Positions 1-8,341 of a DNA stretch of 26,396 bases are shown in pieces (within the stretch, counting starts at the first letter, position 1; each line of letters opens with the position of its first letter). The notes below the pieces were generated by a model that was given only the letters and a program-made list of their open reading frames with translations, had not been told where the DNA came from and searched no databases. The stretch is from a virus, in IMG/VR virus record IMGVR_UViG_3300021963_000566, positions 1 through 26,396 of that record; one strand, given 5' to 3'. The position numbers were made by a program, and so were the translations under genes.

Positions 1-129
1 GATGACCTGGTTAGTGGTCACGTTGGTAATAAGCAGCAGACGCTCTCTAGGAATGTAGCGCGGAATTACAACTGTTTTTGTGGATGGCGTAAAGGTATAG
101 TGCGTTTCCAACAAGATTTTTCTAGCCAT
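1..129 (-). CDS. Tail-tip/fibre structural protein, 3' part missing
   Basis: The first 43 codons of a minus-strand gene that continues past the left edge. The protein begins MARKILLETHYTFTP and then has a beta-like stretch with PRYIPRERLLLITNV. The ATG is at 127-129, preceded by a purine-rich GGAAGAGG about 8 nt upstream. It follows the 967-aa tail fibre by 26 nt and lies last in the visible virion operon, so a tail or baseplate role is inferred from position. The MARK start is shared with the 424-aa tail protein upstream in the operon. No catalytic motif is visible, and the family cannot be fixed from this fragment. Confidence 0.7.
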   Translation of the reverse strand, partial: MARKILLETHYTFTPSTKTVVIPRYIPRERLLLITNVTTNQVI

Positions 130-155
130 TAATTAGCCTCTTCCATTATCATTAC

Positions 156-3059
156 TTAGCTTCCTAATAAGATATCCATTGCACGGAATGGATACGCCTT
201 TCCAACAGTATTTACGTTAGGTCCTAGCATAACTCTACCATCAAAAGTAGATCCTGCGGGCGGAACCTGCGAAAAGGCTATCCACCCATCGCTATCTAGC
301 ATAAATCCATCTAATGGTAACATAGACTGCCACATATATTCAGGGTAACTTGGGGTTTGAACCACGCCGTTTAGGTTGATCATTAAGCGTAGAGGGTTAT
401 AAAGGTTTACTTTTTCCCCTTGGAATCTAGGCTCAAAGCGGCTTTCTCTATCATCAAAGGTATAACGAAGGTCATCTAATGGGATGATATCTGGTAGGTA
501 AGGCAAGCTAGCAAAGATTAAGTCATCGACGTATTTCTTGCTAGTAGCATCAGCATTGTCTACAGGAATTAAAGGTACGTGGACGTGACCTGTAAACGTA
601 GGGCTTTCTGTACGAGCAACAGCTGTAGATATATACGGCTCAGCAATTGGGGTAGCTGCCCAAGTACCGATGGTTACGTATCCAAGAGTAGCAATATTTA
701 GTGGTACTCCTGAGTATTGAGCAAGGTTGATAACGTCTGTTCCAACTTTAATAGCGCCGCTAGTTACGCTAGAAGTACCAGAGTTAGAGACAATCCAAGA
801 AGAGTTAGCAAGATAGGTACCAGAGGTAACAAAGATATAGTTACCTGGCTTAATGGTTCCAGCTAGAAGGTTGCCGTTAAAGTCAGTTGCACGGGTAAGA
901 ACCCACTTTGTAACCGCGTCACCTGGGTTGGTAGTGACATAGATACCGTTTTGCTTTGCATCAGTCTGGTCTTTTACAAGAACTCGTTGGTTAATAGTAA
1001 CGCCTATCCCATCAAGGATAAGAGCTCCGTTTACCGCAGCTGTAAGAGTTGCCCCTACGCCAAGACCGCCAGTAGAGTCAGAGGTTCCGTTTACATATAC
1101 TGAAGATAGATTGGCGCTAGTTGTATAGACAACTTGGTTCTTAATAGTAAGACCAGAAGCAATGTTATCTACGTATTCTTTATTAGCGGCTTGAGTTCCA
1201 ACAGTTGGATATGGTACAGCAACTGTACTGTTAAAGGTTGTAGGCAGGTTTATGCCAAAAGATCCGGTAGCTCCACTTGTAGACGATCCCACATTAATAT
1301 TAGTAATAGAGCCAAATGCTCCGCCTGTTCCAAGATTTACGGTCTTAGTTACGCCACTTGTTGTTTGGTTAGCAGAGTAGTTGTGAGTTACGGCACCTGT
1401 AGGTGTTCCACCAATGGTTAGAGTTGTAGCTGCTCCAGCAAAACTAACTGTGGTTGCTACTGTGTTGTAAAGGTCTACGTAGGTTAGGCTACCTTTAACT
1501 GTAGGAGAATTAAGAGTTGTAATAGCAGTTGAGTCGTTAGACCCAATACCTAAAGTAGTTGCAGCACCAGCAAAGTTAACCGTAGTTGCAACCGCATTAA
1601 TTAGGTTAAATGAGGTTGTTCCAGAGACTATAGACGTGTTAAGTGTAGGAGATGTGGCGGCCGCATAAGAGTTTGTGTCAATAGCATAAGTATTAACACC
1701 TGTGCGCTTTACAAATCCAGTACCGCTAAGTGCAGCTAAAGCAGTAAGTTCATTACTTGCTGTTTGATACGAGTGGCTGTGAGAAGTATCAGACTTTCCA
1801 CCAAGCTGTGTTTGAATAGAGGATGTAACGCCTGTTACGTAGTTTAACTGGGTAGTGGTTACTGTTGCACCAGCAAGCTTGTTTAGCTCTGCAGTTGTAG
1901 CTGTTAACCCCGCTAACTTATTAATTTCTGTGGATGTAGCTGTAACAACCACTGTATCGTTAATATAAGGGTTAGTTAAAGTCTTATTAGTAAGGGTCTG
2001 TGTACCTGTAAGTGTGGCCACTGCTGAGCCAATAGCAAGTGTGTAGGTTCCTGCAGAATCGTTGTATGTTCCAGTAAGGCCAGTGCTGGCAACAATTGTG
2101 TTGTTGATCTCATCTTGTACACGCTCTTGTGTGTAATATAGGTTTGTGCCTTCAGGAACTGTTGAGCTAGTAAGGGCTGTAAACTTTCCGTCAGTGTAAG
2201 TGTTTGCGCTAGAAAGAGATGCCGCATCTCCACTGATACGCAAAGAAGCTTCTGCAGCAATAGCGGTAGTACGGTTGGTAACCTCAGTAGAGATAGCTGA
2301 TGAAATTGCTGTGCCACGATTTGAAGTTTCAGTAGCAATAGCTGCGTTTCGGTCTGTAACCTCTGTGGCAATTTTTGTATCTGTGTATGCCTGGTCTGTA
2401 ACAGAAGCGGCAGCAATAGCAGAGTTGCGGTTAGTTACCTCAGTGCTGATAGCTGTACTAATAGCTGAGTTACGGTTAGTAACTTCAGTGTTGATTGCAG
2501 AGGTAATTGCTGTACCACGGTTGGTAGTTTCTGTAGCAATTGCGGCGTTTCGGTTTGTAACCTCAGTTGCCATAATGCCATCTGCGTAAGTCTGTGAAAT
2601 ACCTACAGCTTCGTTCTTAGCGTTAGCAATATTTACGTTACGGTCAAGTACTTCATTAGCAATTGCAGTAGCAACTTTTGTATCTGTGTACGCTTGAGCA
2701 ACGCCAATACCGTACCCAACACCACCGTTAATAGAATCGTATATGTCTTGTGGAAGAAGTCCTACTTTTACCCAAGCAGTTCCGTTATCTAAATAGAGAT
2801 GTCCAAGGTTACCATTAAAACTGTAAGTATCTGTTGCTACATATACACGACCCGCGCTACCAGCAGTTGGGCGAGATGCCAAAGTTCCGTATAAAACTGT
2901 AGTGCTAGATCCTCCGGCAGCAACCCAAGCAGAACCTGAATAACTATAAAGAGTTAGGTCAGAAGTATTAAAATATACGTCACCAGCAACAAGGGTTGGA
3001 ATTGTTGGAGCAGTCGCTGAGGCTAGTACGTTTAACGGAACAAGGCTTTTTCTGCTCAT
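156..3059 (-). CDS. Long repetitive tail fibre protein (967 aa)
   Basis: Probable host-recognition fibre exposed on the virion tail. Residues 1-100 contain two short beta modules of the type 'P..G.VYF/L...G.AW', common at the start of phage fibres. Residues 164-270 are tandem EVTNRN/ETTNRG repeats predicted to form a trimeric coiled coil. Residues 375-415 carry successive ELNKLAG/QLNYVTG units, and a TSHSHS stretch sits near 426-430. Residues 635-785 hold a globular module (VLVKDQTDAKQNGIY...WVLTRATDF) also present in the 424-aa neighbour. The C-terminus (855-967) is unique and may be the tip. Start ATG lies 3 nt after the upstream stop, with only a weak GGA ribosome site, so translation may be coupled. 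The family is clear by composition; the receptor is unknown. Confidence 0.85.
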   Translation of the reverse strand: MSRKSLVPLNVLASATAPTIPTLVAGDVYFNTSDLTLYSYSGSAWVAAGGSSTTVLYGTLASRPTAGSAGRVYVATDTYSFNGNLGHLYLDNGTAWVKVGLLPQDIYDSINGGVGYGIGVAQAYTDTKVATAIANEVLDRNVNIANAKNEAVGISQTYADGIMATEVTNRNAAIATETTNRGTAITSAINTEVTNRNSAISTAISTEVTNRNSAIAAASVTDQAYTDTKIATEVTDRNAAIATETSNRGTAISSAISTEVTNRTTAIAAEASLRISGDAASLSSANTYTDGKFTALTSSTVPEGTNLYYTQERVQDEINNTIVASTGLTGTYNDSAGTYTLAIGSAVATLTGTQTLTNKTLTNPYINDTVVVTATSTEINKLAGLTATTAELNKLAGATVTTTQLNYVTGVTSSIQTQLGGKSDTSHSHSYQTASNELTALAALSGTGFVKRTGVNTYAIDTNSYAAATSPTLNTSIVSGTTSFNLINAVATTVNFAGAATTLGIGSNDSTAITTLNSPTVKGSLTYVDLYNTVATTVSFAGAATTLTIGGTPTGAVTHNYSANQTTSGVTKTVNLGTGGAFGSITNINVGSSTSGATGSFGINLPTTFNSTVAVPYPTVGTQAANKEYVDNIASGLTIKNQVVYTTSANLSSVYVNGTSDSTGGLGVGATLTAAVNGALILDGIGVTINQRVLVKDQTDAKQNGIYVTTNPGDAVTKWVLTRATDFNGNLLAGTIKPGNYIFVTSGTYLANSSWIVSNSGTSSVTSGAIKVGTDVINLAQYSGVPLNIATLGYVTIGTWAATPIAEPYISTAVARTESPTFTGHVHVPLIPVDNADATSKKYVDDLIFASLPYLPDIIPLDDLRYTFDDRESRFEPRFQGEKVNLYNPLRLMINLNGVVQTPSYPEYMWQSMLPLDGFMLDSDGWIAFSQVPPAGSTFDGRVMLGPNVNTVGKAYPFRAMDILLGS
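2250..2570 (-). repeat. In-gene repeats coding a coiled-coil fibre shaft
   Basis: This part of the 967-aa fibre gene encodes roughly residues 164-270, a series of imperfect units: EVTNRN at 166, 192 and 207, EVTDRN at 233, EVTNRT at 259, with ETTNRG/ETSNRG at 177 and 244. At DNA level the copies share stretches such as 'cggttagtaac' and 'ctgtaccacg', so recombination between units could change shaft length. Confidence 0.75.
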
Positions 3060-3062
3060 GTG

Positions 3063-4337
3063 TTATCCGTGGACTACTGCGCGATACTGTCCTGCGGTAG
3101 GGGCAACTGAAAACAGAAGAGTAACTGTGTTGACTGTGGTGTGTTGAATATCGCACATCACTTCGTCATAAGTAGAGGTAGCTGAGTAAACACCAACAGT
3201 TACGTCACGAGTGTTGAGATTGTGAGTAACAGTGATTGAAGTAGCTGAGCCATCCCCAATAGCCACTGCATACTTACGAACAACTACTGCAGTATCAATT
3301 GCAACGTCATTAACGTTAGAAATAATACCTAAACCTGCACCAACATCAAGTGTGTTAGCTGTCTTAGTTAAACCATTACCTGCTGTAATCTGACCAAGGC
3401 CAGTAAACTGTGTGAAAACTAACGCTGTTGTTCCGATTGTTACTGTGCCGTTGTTTGTAAGAGTCCAACCAGAATCAGCGTTTGCAGTTCCTTCTTCTAC
3501 AAATACTGCAAAGGAGGCTGTAATCTCAGCTGAGGTATCAGCGTCAGTTGCTCGTGTAGGAGCTCCTGTTGCGTTTACTGTATAGATACCATTTTCAGAT
3601 CCAGTTGCCTGGTCTTTAATAAGGATGCGATCACCTGTAGCAAGTGTTACGCCATCAATAACTTGACCGTTAGCAAAAGATGTAGCAAGAGTTCCAGCTA
3701 CAGCCGTAGCTGCACGTACTGAAGCTTTCCAATCAATACCGACAACTGCTGCGTCAACGTAGCGCTTGTTAGCAGCATCTTGTGCGTTAGTTGGGTCTGC
3801 AAGATTTGTAATCTTTTGGTTGTTGTAATCAACAGCTGCTGTTGCAAGAGCAAAATCATGAAGCTTGTTTTCTAGAAGAGCCACTGTACCAGTAGCGTTT
3901 GGTAGAGATATTGTCCGTCCAGCAGTTGGATCAACTACTGTCAAAGTTGTTTTATTAGCGTCTGCTGTAGCACCATCAAAACGGATTGAGCCAGTAGCAG
4001 CAACATCTACGATTCCAGTAAAAGTTGGGTTAGCTGAAGGAGACTTAGTATTGATCTGTGTCTGGATAGACGAAGTAACTCCGTCTACATAGTTAAGCTC
4101 TGTAGCACTTACAAGAGTTCCAGCAAGAATATTGATTTCAGCCGCGGTAGCTGTTACGCCGTTAAGACCAATCGCTTCAAATGCGGTTCCATTATAAATG
4201 CGCATTTCATTAGCAGAGGTATTGTAATAAACTTGACCAGCAACAGGGGTCGATGGATCAGCAGCTAGGTTTTGAATAACCGCATTTTGAAGTTCATTTT
4301 TGGTTAAATCAATCGGGGTTAAAAATTTACGTGCCAT
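3063..4337 (-). CDS. Tail fibre/tail structural protein (424 aa)
   Basis: Virion tail protein of modular beta architecture. The N-terminus (MARKFLTPIDLTKNEL, residues 1-60) contains a VAGQVYYNTSANEMRIYNG module found at the start of many phage fibres. Residues 62-95 hold AAEINILAG and ATELNYVDGVTSS units. Residues 200-312 form the RILIKDQATGSENGIYTV module shared with the 967-aa fibre. The C-terminus (355-424) is a beta domain with ITVTHNLNTRDVTVGVY, related in pattern to the 101-aa protein encoded upstream. ATG is preceded by TAAGGAGATAGTGA, a strong ribosome site. It lies between the 101-aa protein and the 967-aa fibre in one operon. A fibre or fibre-connector role is inferred from composition and position. 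Confidence 0.8.
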   Translation of the reverse strand: MARKFLTPIDLTKNELQNAVIQNLAADPSTPVAGQVYYNTSANEMRIYNGTAFEAIGLNGVTATAAEINILAGTLVSATELNYVDGVTSSIQTQINTKSPSANPTFTGIVDVAATGSIRFDGATADANKTTLTVVDPTAGRTISLPNATGTVALLENKLHDFALATAAVDYNNQKITNLADPTNAQDAANKRYVDAAVVGIDWKASVRAATAVAGTLATSFANGQVIDGVTLATGDRILIKDQATGSENGIYTVNATGAPTRATDADTSAEITASFAVFVEEGTANADSGWTLTNNGTVTIGTTALVFTQFTGLGQITAGNGLTKTANTLDVGAGLGIISNVNDVAIDTAVVVRKYAVAIGDGSATSITVTHNLNTRDVTVGVYSATSTYDEVMCDIQHTTVNTVTLLFSVAPTAGQYRAVVHG

Positions 4338-4348
4338 TCACTATCTCC

Positions 4349-4654
4349 TTATGATAGGTAAGCTGATCCACTAAAGGCTGACCTAAACGTTAGCAGTACT
4401 GTAGCAGGGTTTGGGTAAGAAATCTCTCCTTCAACAACACTACCCCCAGAGTCTACTACAGTAACATTAGGGTGAAAGGCCAAATTATGAGAAATGGTCC
4501 ATGTAGCAGAAGGTGTATTCTGAGTATAGACGTACCCCAGCTGTGGAAGCTCTGTACTTGGATCTGAAAGAACAATATCAGGAGATTCTATGATAGTAGT
4601 GATATCGGGAATCTCTACTCCATAGGCTGGGTTTGGTTGCCAAATCGGGGTCAA
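4349..4654 (-). CDS. Small tail-associated beta protein (101 aa)
   Basis: Short protein with a C-terminal beta module: ATWTISHNLAFHPNVTVVD followed by EGEISYPNPATVLLTFRSAFSGSAYL. This 'HNL...P.V.V.D' pattern recurs in phage tail-fibre proteins and resembles the end of the neighbouring 424-aa protein. The likely start is TTG at 4652-4654, because no ATG is available and the TTG overlaps the TGA stop of the upstream connector gene (TTGA), with AGGTGA just upstream. Translational coupling is therefore probable. Function as a fibre adaptor or tip module is inferred. Confidence 0.7.
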   Translation of the reverse strand: MTPIWQPNPAYGVEIPDITTIIESPDIVLSDPSTELPQLGYVYTQNTPSATWTISHNLAFHPNVTVVDSGGSVVEGEISYPNPATVLLTFRSAFSGSAYLS

Positions 4655-5736
4655 ATTGTCACCTGCTTCTGAGTAAAGACCTTTCCTGTGGCATACGTTT
4701 TAACTTTGCCATCAGCACCAGTCATTTGAATATCATAATAGCATGTCTTTGGTAGATCCTCTGTAGTTGTTGCAGGAAGAGAAATTACTAGGCCGTCTAA
4801 AACGCTGTTGTTGTTTACAGAGTACTTTGTAATAGTAAAGTCTGCAAGCAGAACTGGACCAACCTGTGCGAAGTCTCCTTGAGTATACAGACGAATCTGT
4901 CCCTTAGGAGTAAAGGTAGTAAGGTCAAATCCAAACTGATACCTCATAGTGAAGTCGTCCCCAGAGTACATCGAGATGTCTCGTGTAAGAACTGGAGTAG
5001 GGGGAGTAATGTCTCCGTAGTCCGGCATAGGTAAGGTAACTCTGTCTGGCAAAGACCAGTCGTCGATTTCTTGTGGACGATAGATTGGTACGTACTTGTT
5101 TGTACGACGGCTAATGCGACGTAGGCTTGCAACCTCAATACGATACATACCAACACCCAGCATAGTACAAAGCTCTTTGTATTGATTCTTACGAATCTCT
5201 ACCATCTCATTGACTTGACGGAAACGCTCTGAACGTGGGATAGAAACACCGTCAGGTGAGATAATATCAATATCAAAAGCTGAGTCTGTAGCTAGGGTAT
5301 AAAGGGCCATAGTTGAAGCCAAAAGAACTAAAGGATATTCGTCAATAGTTGGAAGCAGAGCTACTTGACTTACTCGTGAACCGTTAGGATCTGTAGTGTG
5401 AGCTGCGTGTTGAAAAAATGCTGTGTTGATATAGTATGAGATCTCTGAATCTGTAAAATATCTGTAAGACTGTCCGACTACGCTGATAATAGATGCGTTA
5501 GCGGGAACCTGGGTAGAAGCAAAGGTAATTACTCCTGTGCCTTCTTCTACGGTTACAAAGGAGGACTTGTCCACACCGTTTACTTTGATAACAAGTGTGT
5601 ATCCCTGAACAGGGTAAGTTGTAAGCTGAAAACGTACAGTTGTTCCATCACCAGTAAAGGAGTCAGTAAACGCTCTGGCTGTGTCGCCAATTTCTGCTCT
5701 TAGTCTTTCTGAGAGCTGTTGTACTGAGGCAGTCAT
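4651..5736 (-). CDS. Neck/head-tail connector protein with C-terminal beta domain (361 aa)
   Basis: Probable neck component. Residues 1-30 (QQLSERLRAEIGD) and residues about 93-210 (YFTDSEISYYINTAF ... MVEIRKNQYKELCTML) form a mainly helical region of the sort seen in head-tail connector proteins. Residues 25-90 look like an inserted beta domain (DGTTVRFQLTTYPVQGY). Residues about 255-361 form a second beta domain (SGDDFTMRYQFGFDLT ... YDIQMTGADGKVKTYATGK) resembling baseplate or fibre-attachment modules. The ATG is preceded by GGAGG with 5-nt spacing. A terminator-like hairpin precedes the gene, and tail-fibre genes follow, so it lies at the head-to-tail switch. The connector call rests on position and pattern only. 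Confidence 0.6.
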   Translation of the reverse strand: MTASVQQLSERLRAEIGDTARAFTDSFTGDGTTVRFQLTTYPVQGYTLVIKVNGVDKSSFVTVEEGTGVITFASTQVPANASIISVVGQSYRYFTDSEISYYINTAFFQHAAHTTDPNGSRVSQVALLPTIDEYPLVLLASTMALYTLATDSAFDIDIISPDGVSIPRSERFRQVNEMVEIRKNQYKELCTMLGVGMYRIEVASLRRISRRTNKYVPIYRPQEIDDWSLPDRVTLPMPDYGDITPPTPVLTRDISMYSGDDFTMRYQFGFDLTTFTPKGQIRLYTQGDFAQVGPVLLADFTITKYSVNNNSVLDGLVISLPATTTEDLPKTCYYDIQMTGADGKVKTYATGKVFTQKQVTI

Positions 5737-5794
5737 TTATCCTCCATATAGGTAATGTGCTAATCATCTAATAGAATACGTAATTAGTCAGGTT

Positions 5795-5837
5795 AAAAGG
5801 CTCAACTCCGACAGGAGGGCGGTTGTCGGAGTTGAGC
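5795..5837 (-). terminator. Terminator-like hairpin after the capsid genes
   Basis: A perfect 14-bp stem (5800-5813 pairs with 5824-5837) with a 10-nt loop. On the minus strand it is followed by CTTTTAA. It lies 26 nt past the stop of the 122-aa gene and before the connector gene. The short U-run suggests partial termination, reducing tail expression relative to capsid. Confidence 0.7.
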
Positions 5838-5863
5838 GGTCTTTAGAGGAAAACTAGGTCCTC

Positions 5864-6232
5864 TTACAATCTATTTGACAAGTAACCTTTTTCTTCAAGG
5901 TGGCGAGCAAGATCTTTAGAAACCTTGTACTTCTTACCAGCTTGGAATGAATAGTAATTACCTGCGCCAAATGCCATCATCTCTAGTGTTTCCGCAACAC
6001 GGATAACAACCTGGTCATCTGCTAGAGAAACCCCTACGCTTTCAACTTCGTCAATGATAGTTGGGTTTCCTGGGTTTTCTGTGAGGTCTGTAACTTCTAC
6101 CTCATCTTTATATTCTTGCACTCTTGTTGCCATTGAAATTTCATTTGCCCGCGCAGCTTGCTGCTCAGCCACTGCCTTAAGTTGTTCTTCTCTTTGACGT
6201 CCTGTGACATCTGATACTTTTGCTTTTGACAC
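5864..6232 (-). CDS. Head-associated protein downstream of the capsid gene (122 aa)
   Basis: Unrecognised family. The N-terminal third is charged and probably helical (GRQREEQLKAVAEQQAARA). The C-terminal half is compact: VVIRVAETLEMMAFGAGNYYSF, then QAGKKYKVSKDLARHLEEKGYL, which looks like a small fold ending in a helix. Proteins of this form commonly follow the major capsid gene in tailed phages, where they act in head completion or decoration; that role is inferred from position. The start is GTG at 6230-6232 with AAGGAG about 10 nt upstream. A strong hairpin lies between the capsid stop and this gene. Confidence 0.65.
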   Translation of the reverse strand: MSKAKVSDVTGRQREEQLKAVAEQQAARANEISMATRVQEYKDEVEVTDLTENPGNPTIIDEVESVGVSLADDQVVIRVAETLEMMAFGAGNYYSFQAGKKYKVSKDLARHLEEKGYLSNRL

Positions 6233-6264
6233 GATTTGTGTTCTCCTTGTAGTTTAGTTTGAAA

Positions 6265-6297
6265 GTAGCTGGGGGAGCTTGCGCCCCCCCAGGCTAC
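6265..6297 (-). promoter_or_regulatory. GNRA-capped hairpin between capsid gene and next gene
   Basis: On the minus strand, GUAGC, one bulged C, then UGGGGGGGC closes on GCAA and returns GCUCCCCCA-GCUAC: about 14 pairs with a GCAA tetraloop. It starts 10 nt after the capsid stop and is followed by UUUCAAAC rather than a long U-run. It could be a weak terminator or an mRNA 3'-end stabiliser for the abundant capsid message. Confidence 0.6.
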
Positions 6298-6306
6298 TGT
6301 GTTGAA

Positions 6307-7401
6307 TTAGTTGGTTTCTGCGATAACTACAGACTGATCTGTGATCAGACCTAGACCGTAGATTGCGTACCAAGCAAGTGCGTGCTCACGACCGAAGTCT
6401 AGAATACCGCCATCGCGGAGTTCTACTGGAAGAGAGATTGCGTGACCGAATGCGTTATCTCCAATGAAGATAGCTGAGTAGCGGTCTGCGTTACCGTTAC
6501 CTGTCTTGCGAACAGGAGTTGTGTATCCACCACCAGTTGGGTAGACGATTGACTCTGGAGCAACTGCAGTATCAGTGGTGTAGTTAGTACCTGCACCGTT
6601 TGTTACCTTGTCGATCTGAGTTGTTTCGATGAATACTGTGTCGTATAGACGACCAATTTCACCTAGCATGAAGTTACCTGGAGCTGCGTACTTTGTTACT
6701 TCGATGAACTCTGAGTTGTCACGAAGCTTACGGCTCTGGTGTGGGTGAACGAACGCAACGTAAGTCTCACCAAGGCGAGGAATGTTACGTGTTGCAAGTG
6801 TCTCAACTGCGTCCTTAACAGTACGTGTTGAAAGGTTGAAGTTACCTGTCATTGAAGCACGTGATGTACCGTTTGTACCGTATGCGTAAAGGTTGTTACC
6901 AGCAGCGTTTGAAGATGTTGAGTATAGACCTGAGCGATCTTCACCGTAGATTACAGATGAAGCGGCCATTAGTGTGTCACGAGCCTGACCATCAAGGTAT
7001 AGGGCCATGTTACGTCCTAGAAGACGTGAAGCTGATGCCATAACGTCATCGAATGATGCGTTAAGTAGTAGCTCTGATACAGCAATTGCAAAGCCGTGCT
7101 CTGCTACTGTGATTGAGAACTGCTGTGCTGTTAGTGCGTTTGTTGACATACGGACACCTTCAACTAGTGAAGATGCTGATCCGAGGTTGTTATAACGCAT
7201 GAAGTTGATCTGGAGACCAGGTGCAACTCCTAGTTCTGTCTTCTTAACAGCGAACTGCTCGAAGCGTAGAATTGGCATTGACTGGAAAAGGATTTCCTTT
7301 GACCAGATTGTCTGAATTGCTTGTGTTAGCTGGCTGTTAGAGCCAGAGTATGCTGTAGGTGCTGCGGCTAGATTGCCGGTACCTGTTACGGCTGATGCCA
7401 T
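6307..7401 (-). CDS. Major capsid protein, N4-gp56 type (364 aa)
   Basis: Main shell protein of the head. Diagnostic stretches are QAIQTIWSKEILFQSMPILRF (split: SKEILFQSMPILRFEQFA, residues 34-51), then SSLVEGVRMSTNALT, TVAEHGFAIAVSELLLNASF, VAFVHPHQSRKLRD, and near the C-terminus GHAISLPVELRDGGILDFGREHA. This pattern and the length match the N4-gp56 family of HK97-fold capsid proteins. ATG is preceded by AAGGAG at about 10 nt. It follows the scaffold gene and is bounded downstream by a strong hairpin, as expected for a gene needing high expression. The region about 160-185 and 270-305 is probably surface-loop sequence. Confidence 0.92.
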   Translation of the reverse strand: MASAVTGTGNLAAAPTAYSGSNSQLTQAIQTIWSKEILFQSMPILRFEQFAVKKTELGVAPGLQINFMRYNNLGSASSLVEGVRMSTNALTAQQFSITVAEHGFAIAVSELLLNASFDDVMASASRLLGRNMALYLDGQARDTLMAASSVIYGEDRSGLYSTSSNAAGNNLYAYGTNGTSRASMTGNFNLSTRTVKDAVETLATRNIPRLGETYVAFVHPHQSRKLRDNSEFIEVTKYAAPGNFMLGEIGRLYDTVFIETTQIDKVTNGAGTNYTTDTAVAPESIVYPTGGGYTTPVRKTGNGNADRYSAIFIGDNAFGHAISLPVELRDGGILDFGREHALAWYAIYGLGLITDQSVVIAETN

Positions 7402-7457
7402 GTCGGTGTTACTCCTTGTTCATATATGTTTGAGGGGGTGTAATTGCTATTTAGTTT

Positions 7458-8231
7458 TTAACCAAAGATTCCTTTGTCCGTGCCACGTCCCATTCCGAGA
7501 CGATCACGAACCTTTGCGTATTCAGTAACCGACATAGCGGCAATTTGTTCCGCTGAGAACTGTTGTTGGTCCGAATTATTTTCCATGGTTGGAGGCAATG
7601 TTGGACGAGTACCTGTCATTTCACGACGTGCACTCTGCATAGCCTGTGATGCTGAATCTAGGATCTTAGAGGATCGGTCTCTAAGTCCAGTAATACTTTG
7701 TTCAATCTCTTCAGGAGTATTTCCTGAGATTAGATCTACAAGCTCAGGGATAATATTATCCTGTTCTTCCTGAACGCGACGTGTACGATACTCTGTAAGA
7801 GCTGCATACTGACGTTCACGCTCTACTAACGCGAGATTGCGTGCGTTTTCTTTACGTACTTCTTCAAGCTGCTCTTGCCACTCTTTTTCTTTGAGTGATA
7901 GAAGCTCACGTGTATCCATTTCAGACTCAGCCTTCTTACGGGCTTCTTCCTCTGCTTCTTTGCGGAGGCGATCTGACTCAGCTAAACGTTCTTCACGATC
8001 TTTAGCAAGAAGGTTTACTTCTCCCTTAAGAGATTCAATAGTGTCGTAGAGCTTTCCTTTTTCCTGCTCACGTACACGCTTTAAATCATCTTCTGTGTAG
8101 CTCTTCTGTTCTACGAACTGTGAAGAAGCCACTGCTTCATTTGTTGTAGGGGCCGGGGTTCCTTTAGCTTCCATGTGGAAAGCTTCTTGAGCCACTGCAT
8201 CAGTTACAACTGGAGATGCTTGTTCTGACAT
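7458..8231 (-). CDS. Capsid scaffolding protein (257 aa)
   Basis: Internal assembly scaffold by position and composition. Residues 45-160 are almost entirely charged helix (Glu, Lys, Arg rich), predicting a long coiled coil; residues 165-200 are a further helix; 205-225 is a Pro/Asn linker; and the last 30 residues (SAEQIAAMSVTEYAKVRDRLGM) form a small helix pair typical of the capsid-binding end of scaffolds. It lies directly between portal and major capsid genes. ATG follows AAAGGAACAATT. No protease motif is visible, so processing of the scaffold would need another enzyme. Confidence 0.85.
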   Translation of the reverse strand: MSEQASPVVTDAVAQEAFHMEAKGTPAPTTNEAVASSQFVEQKSYTEDDLKRVREQEKGKLYDTIESLKGEVNLLAKDREERLAESDRLRKEAEEEARKKAESEMDTRELLSLKEKEWQEQLEEVRKENARNLALVERERQYAALTEYRTRRVQEEQDNIIPELVDLISGNTPEEIEQSITGLRDRSSKILDSASQAMQSARREMTGTRPTLPPTMENNSDQQQFSAEQIAAMSVTEYAKVRDRLGMGRGTDKGIFG

Positions 8232-8341
8232 AATTGTTCCTTTAGGTTTAAGAGGTCGTTGTCCGAATAAGTGCCACGATGACCTGAGGTTTAGTTTGGT
8301 ATATAGTCTGTCAAATATTTATAGTATTTACAGCCTAAAAG

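Noticed and set aside
2200-2589. Plus-strand 129-aa repetitive frame
   Set aside because: A shadow of the coiled-coil repeats of the fibre gene on the other strand.
8295-8320. TTGACA on minus upstream of the scaffold gene as a promoter
   Set aside because: No acceptable -10 at 16-18 nt (AACCTC); TATATA lies only 3 nt away.
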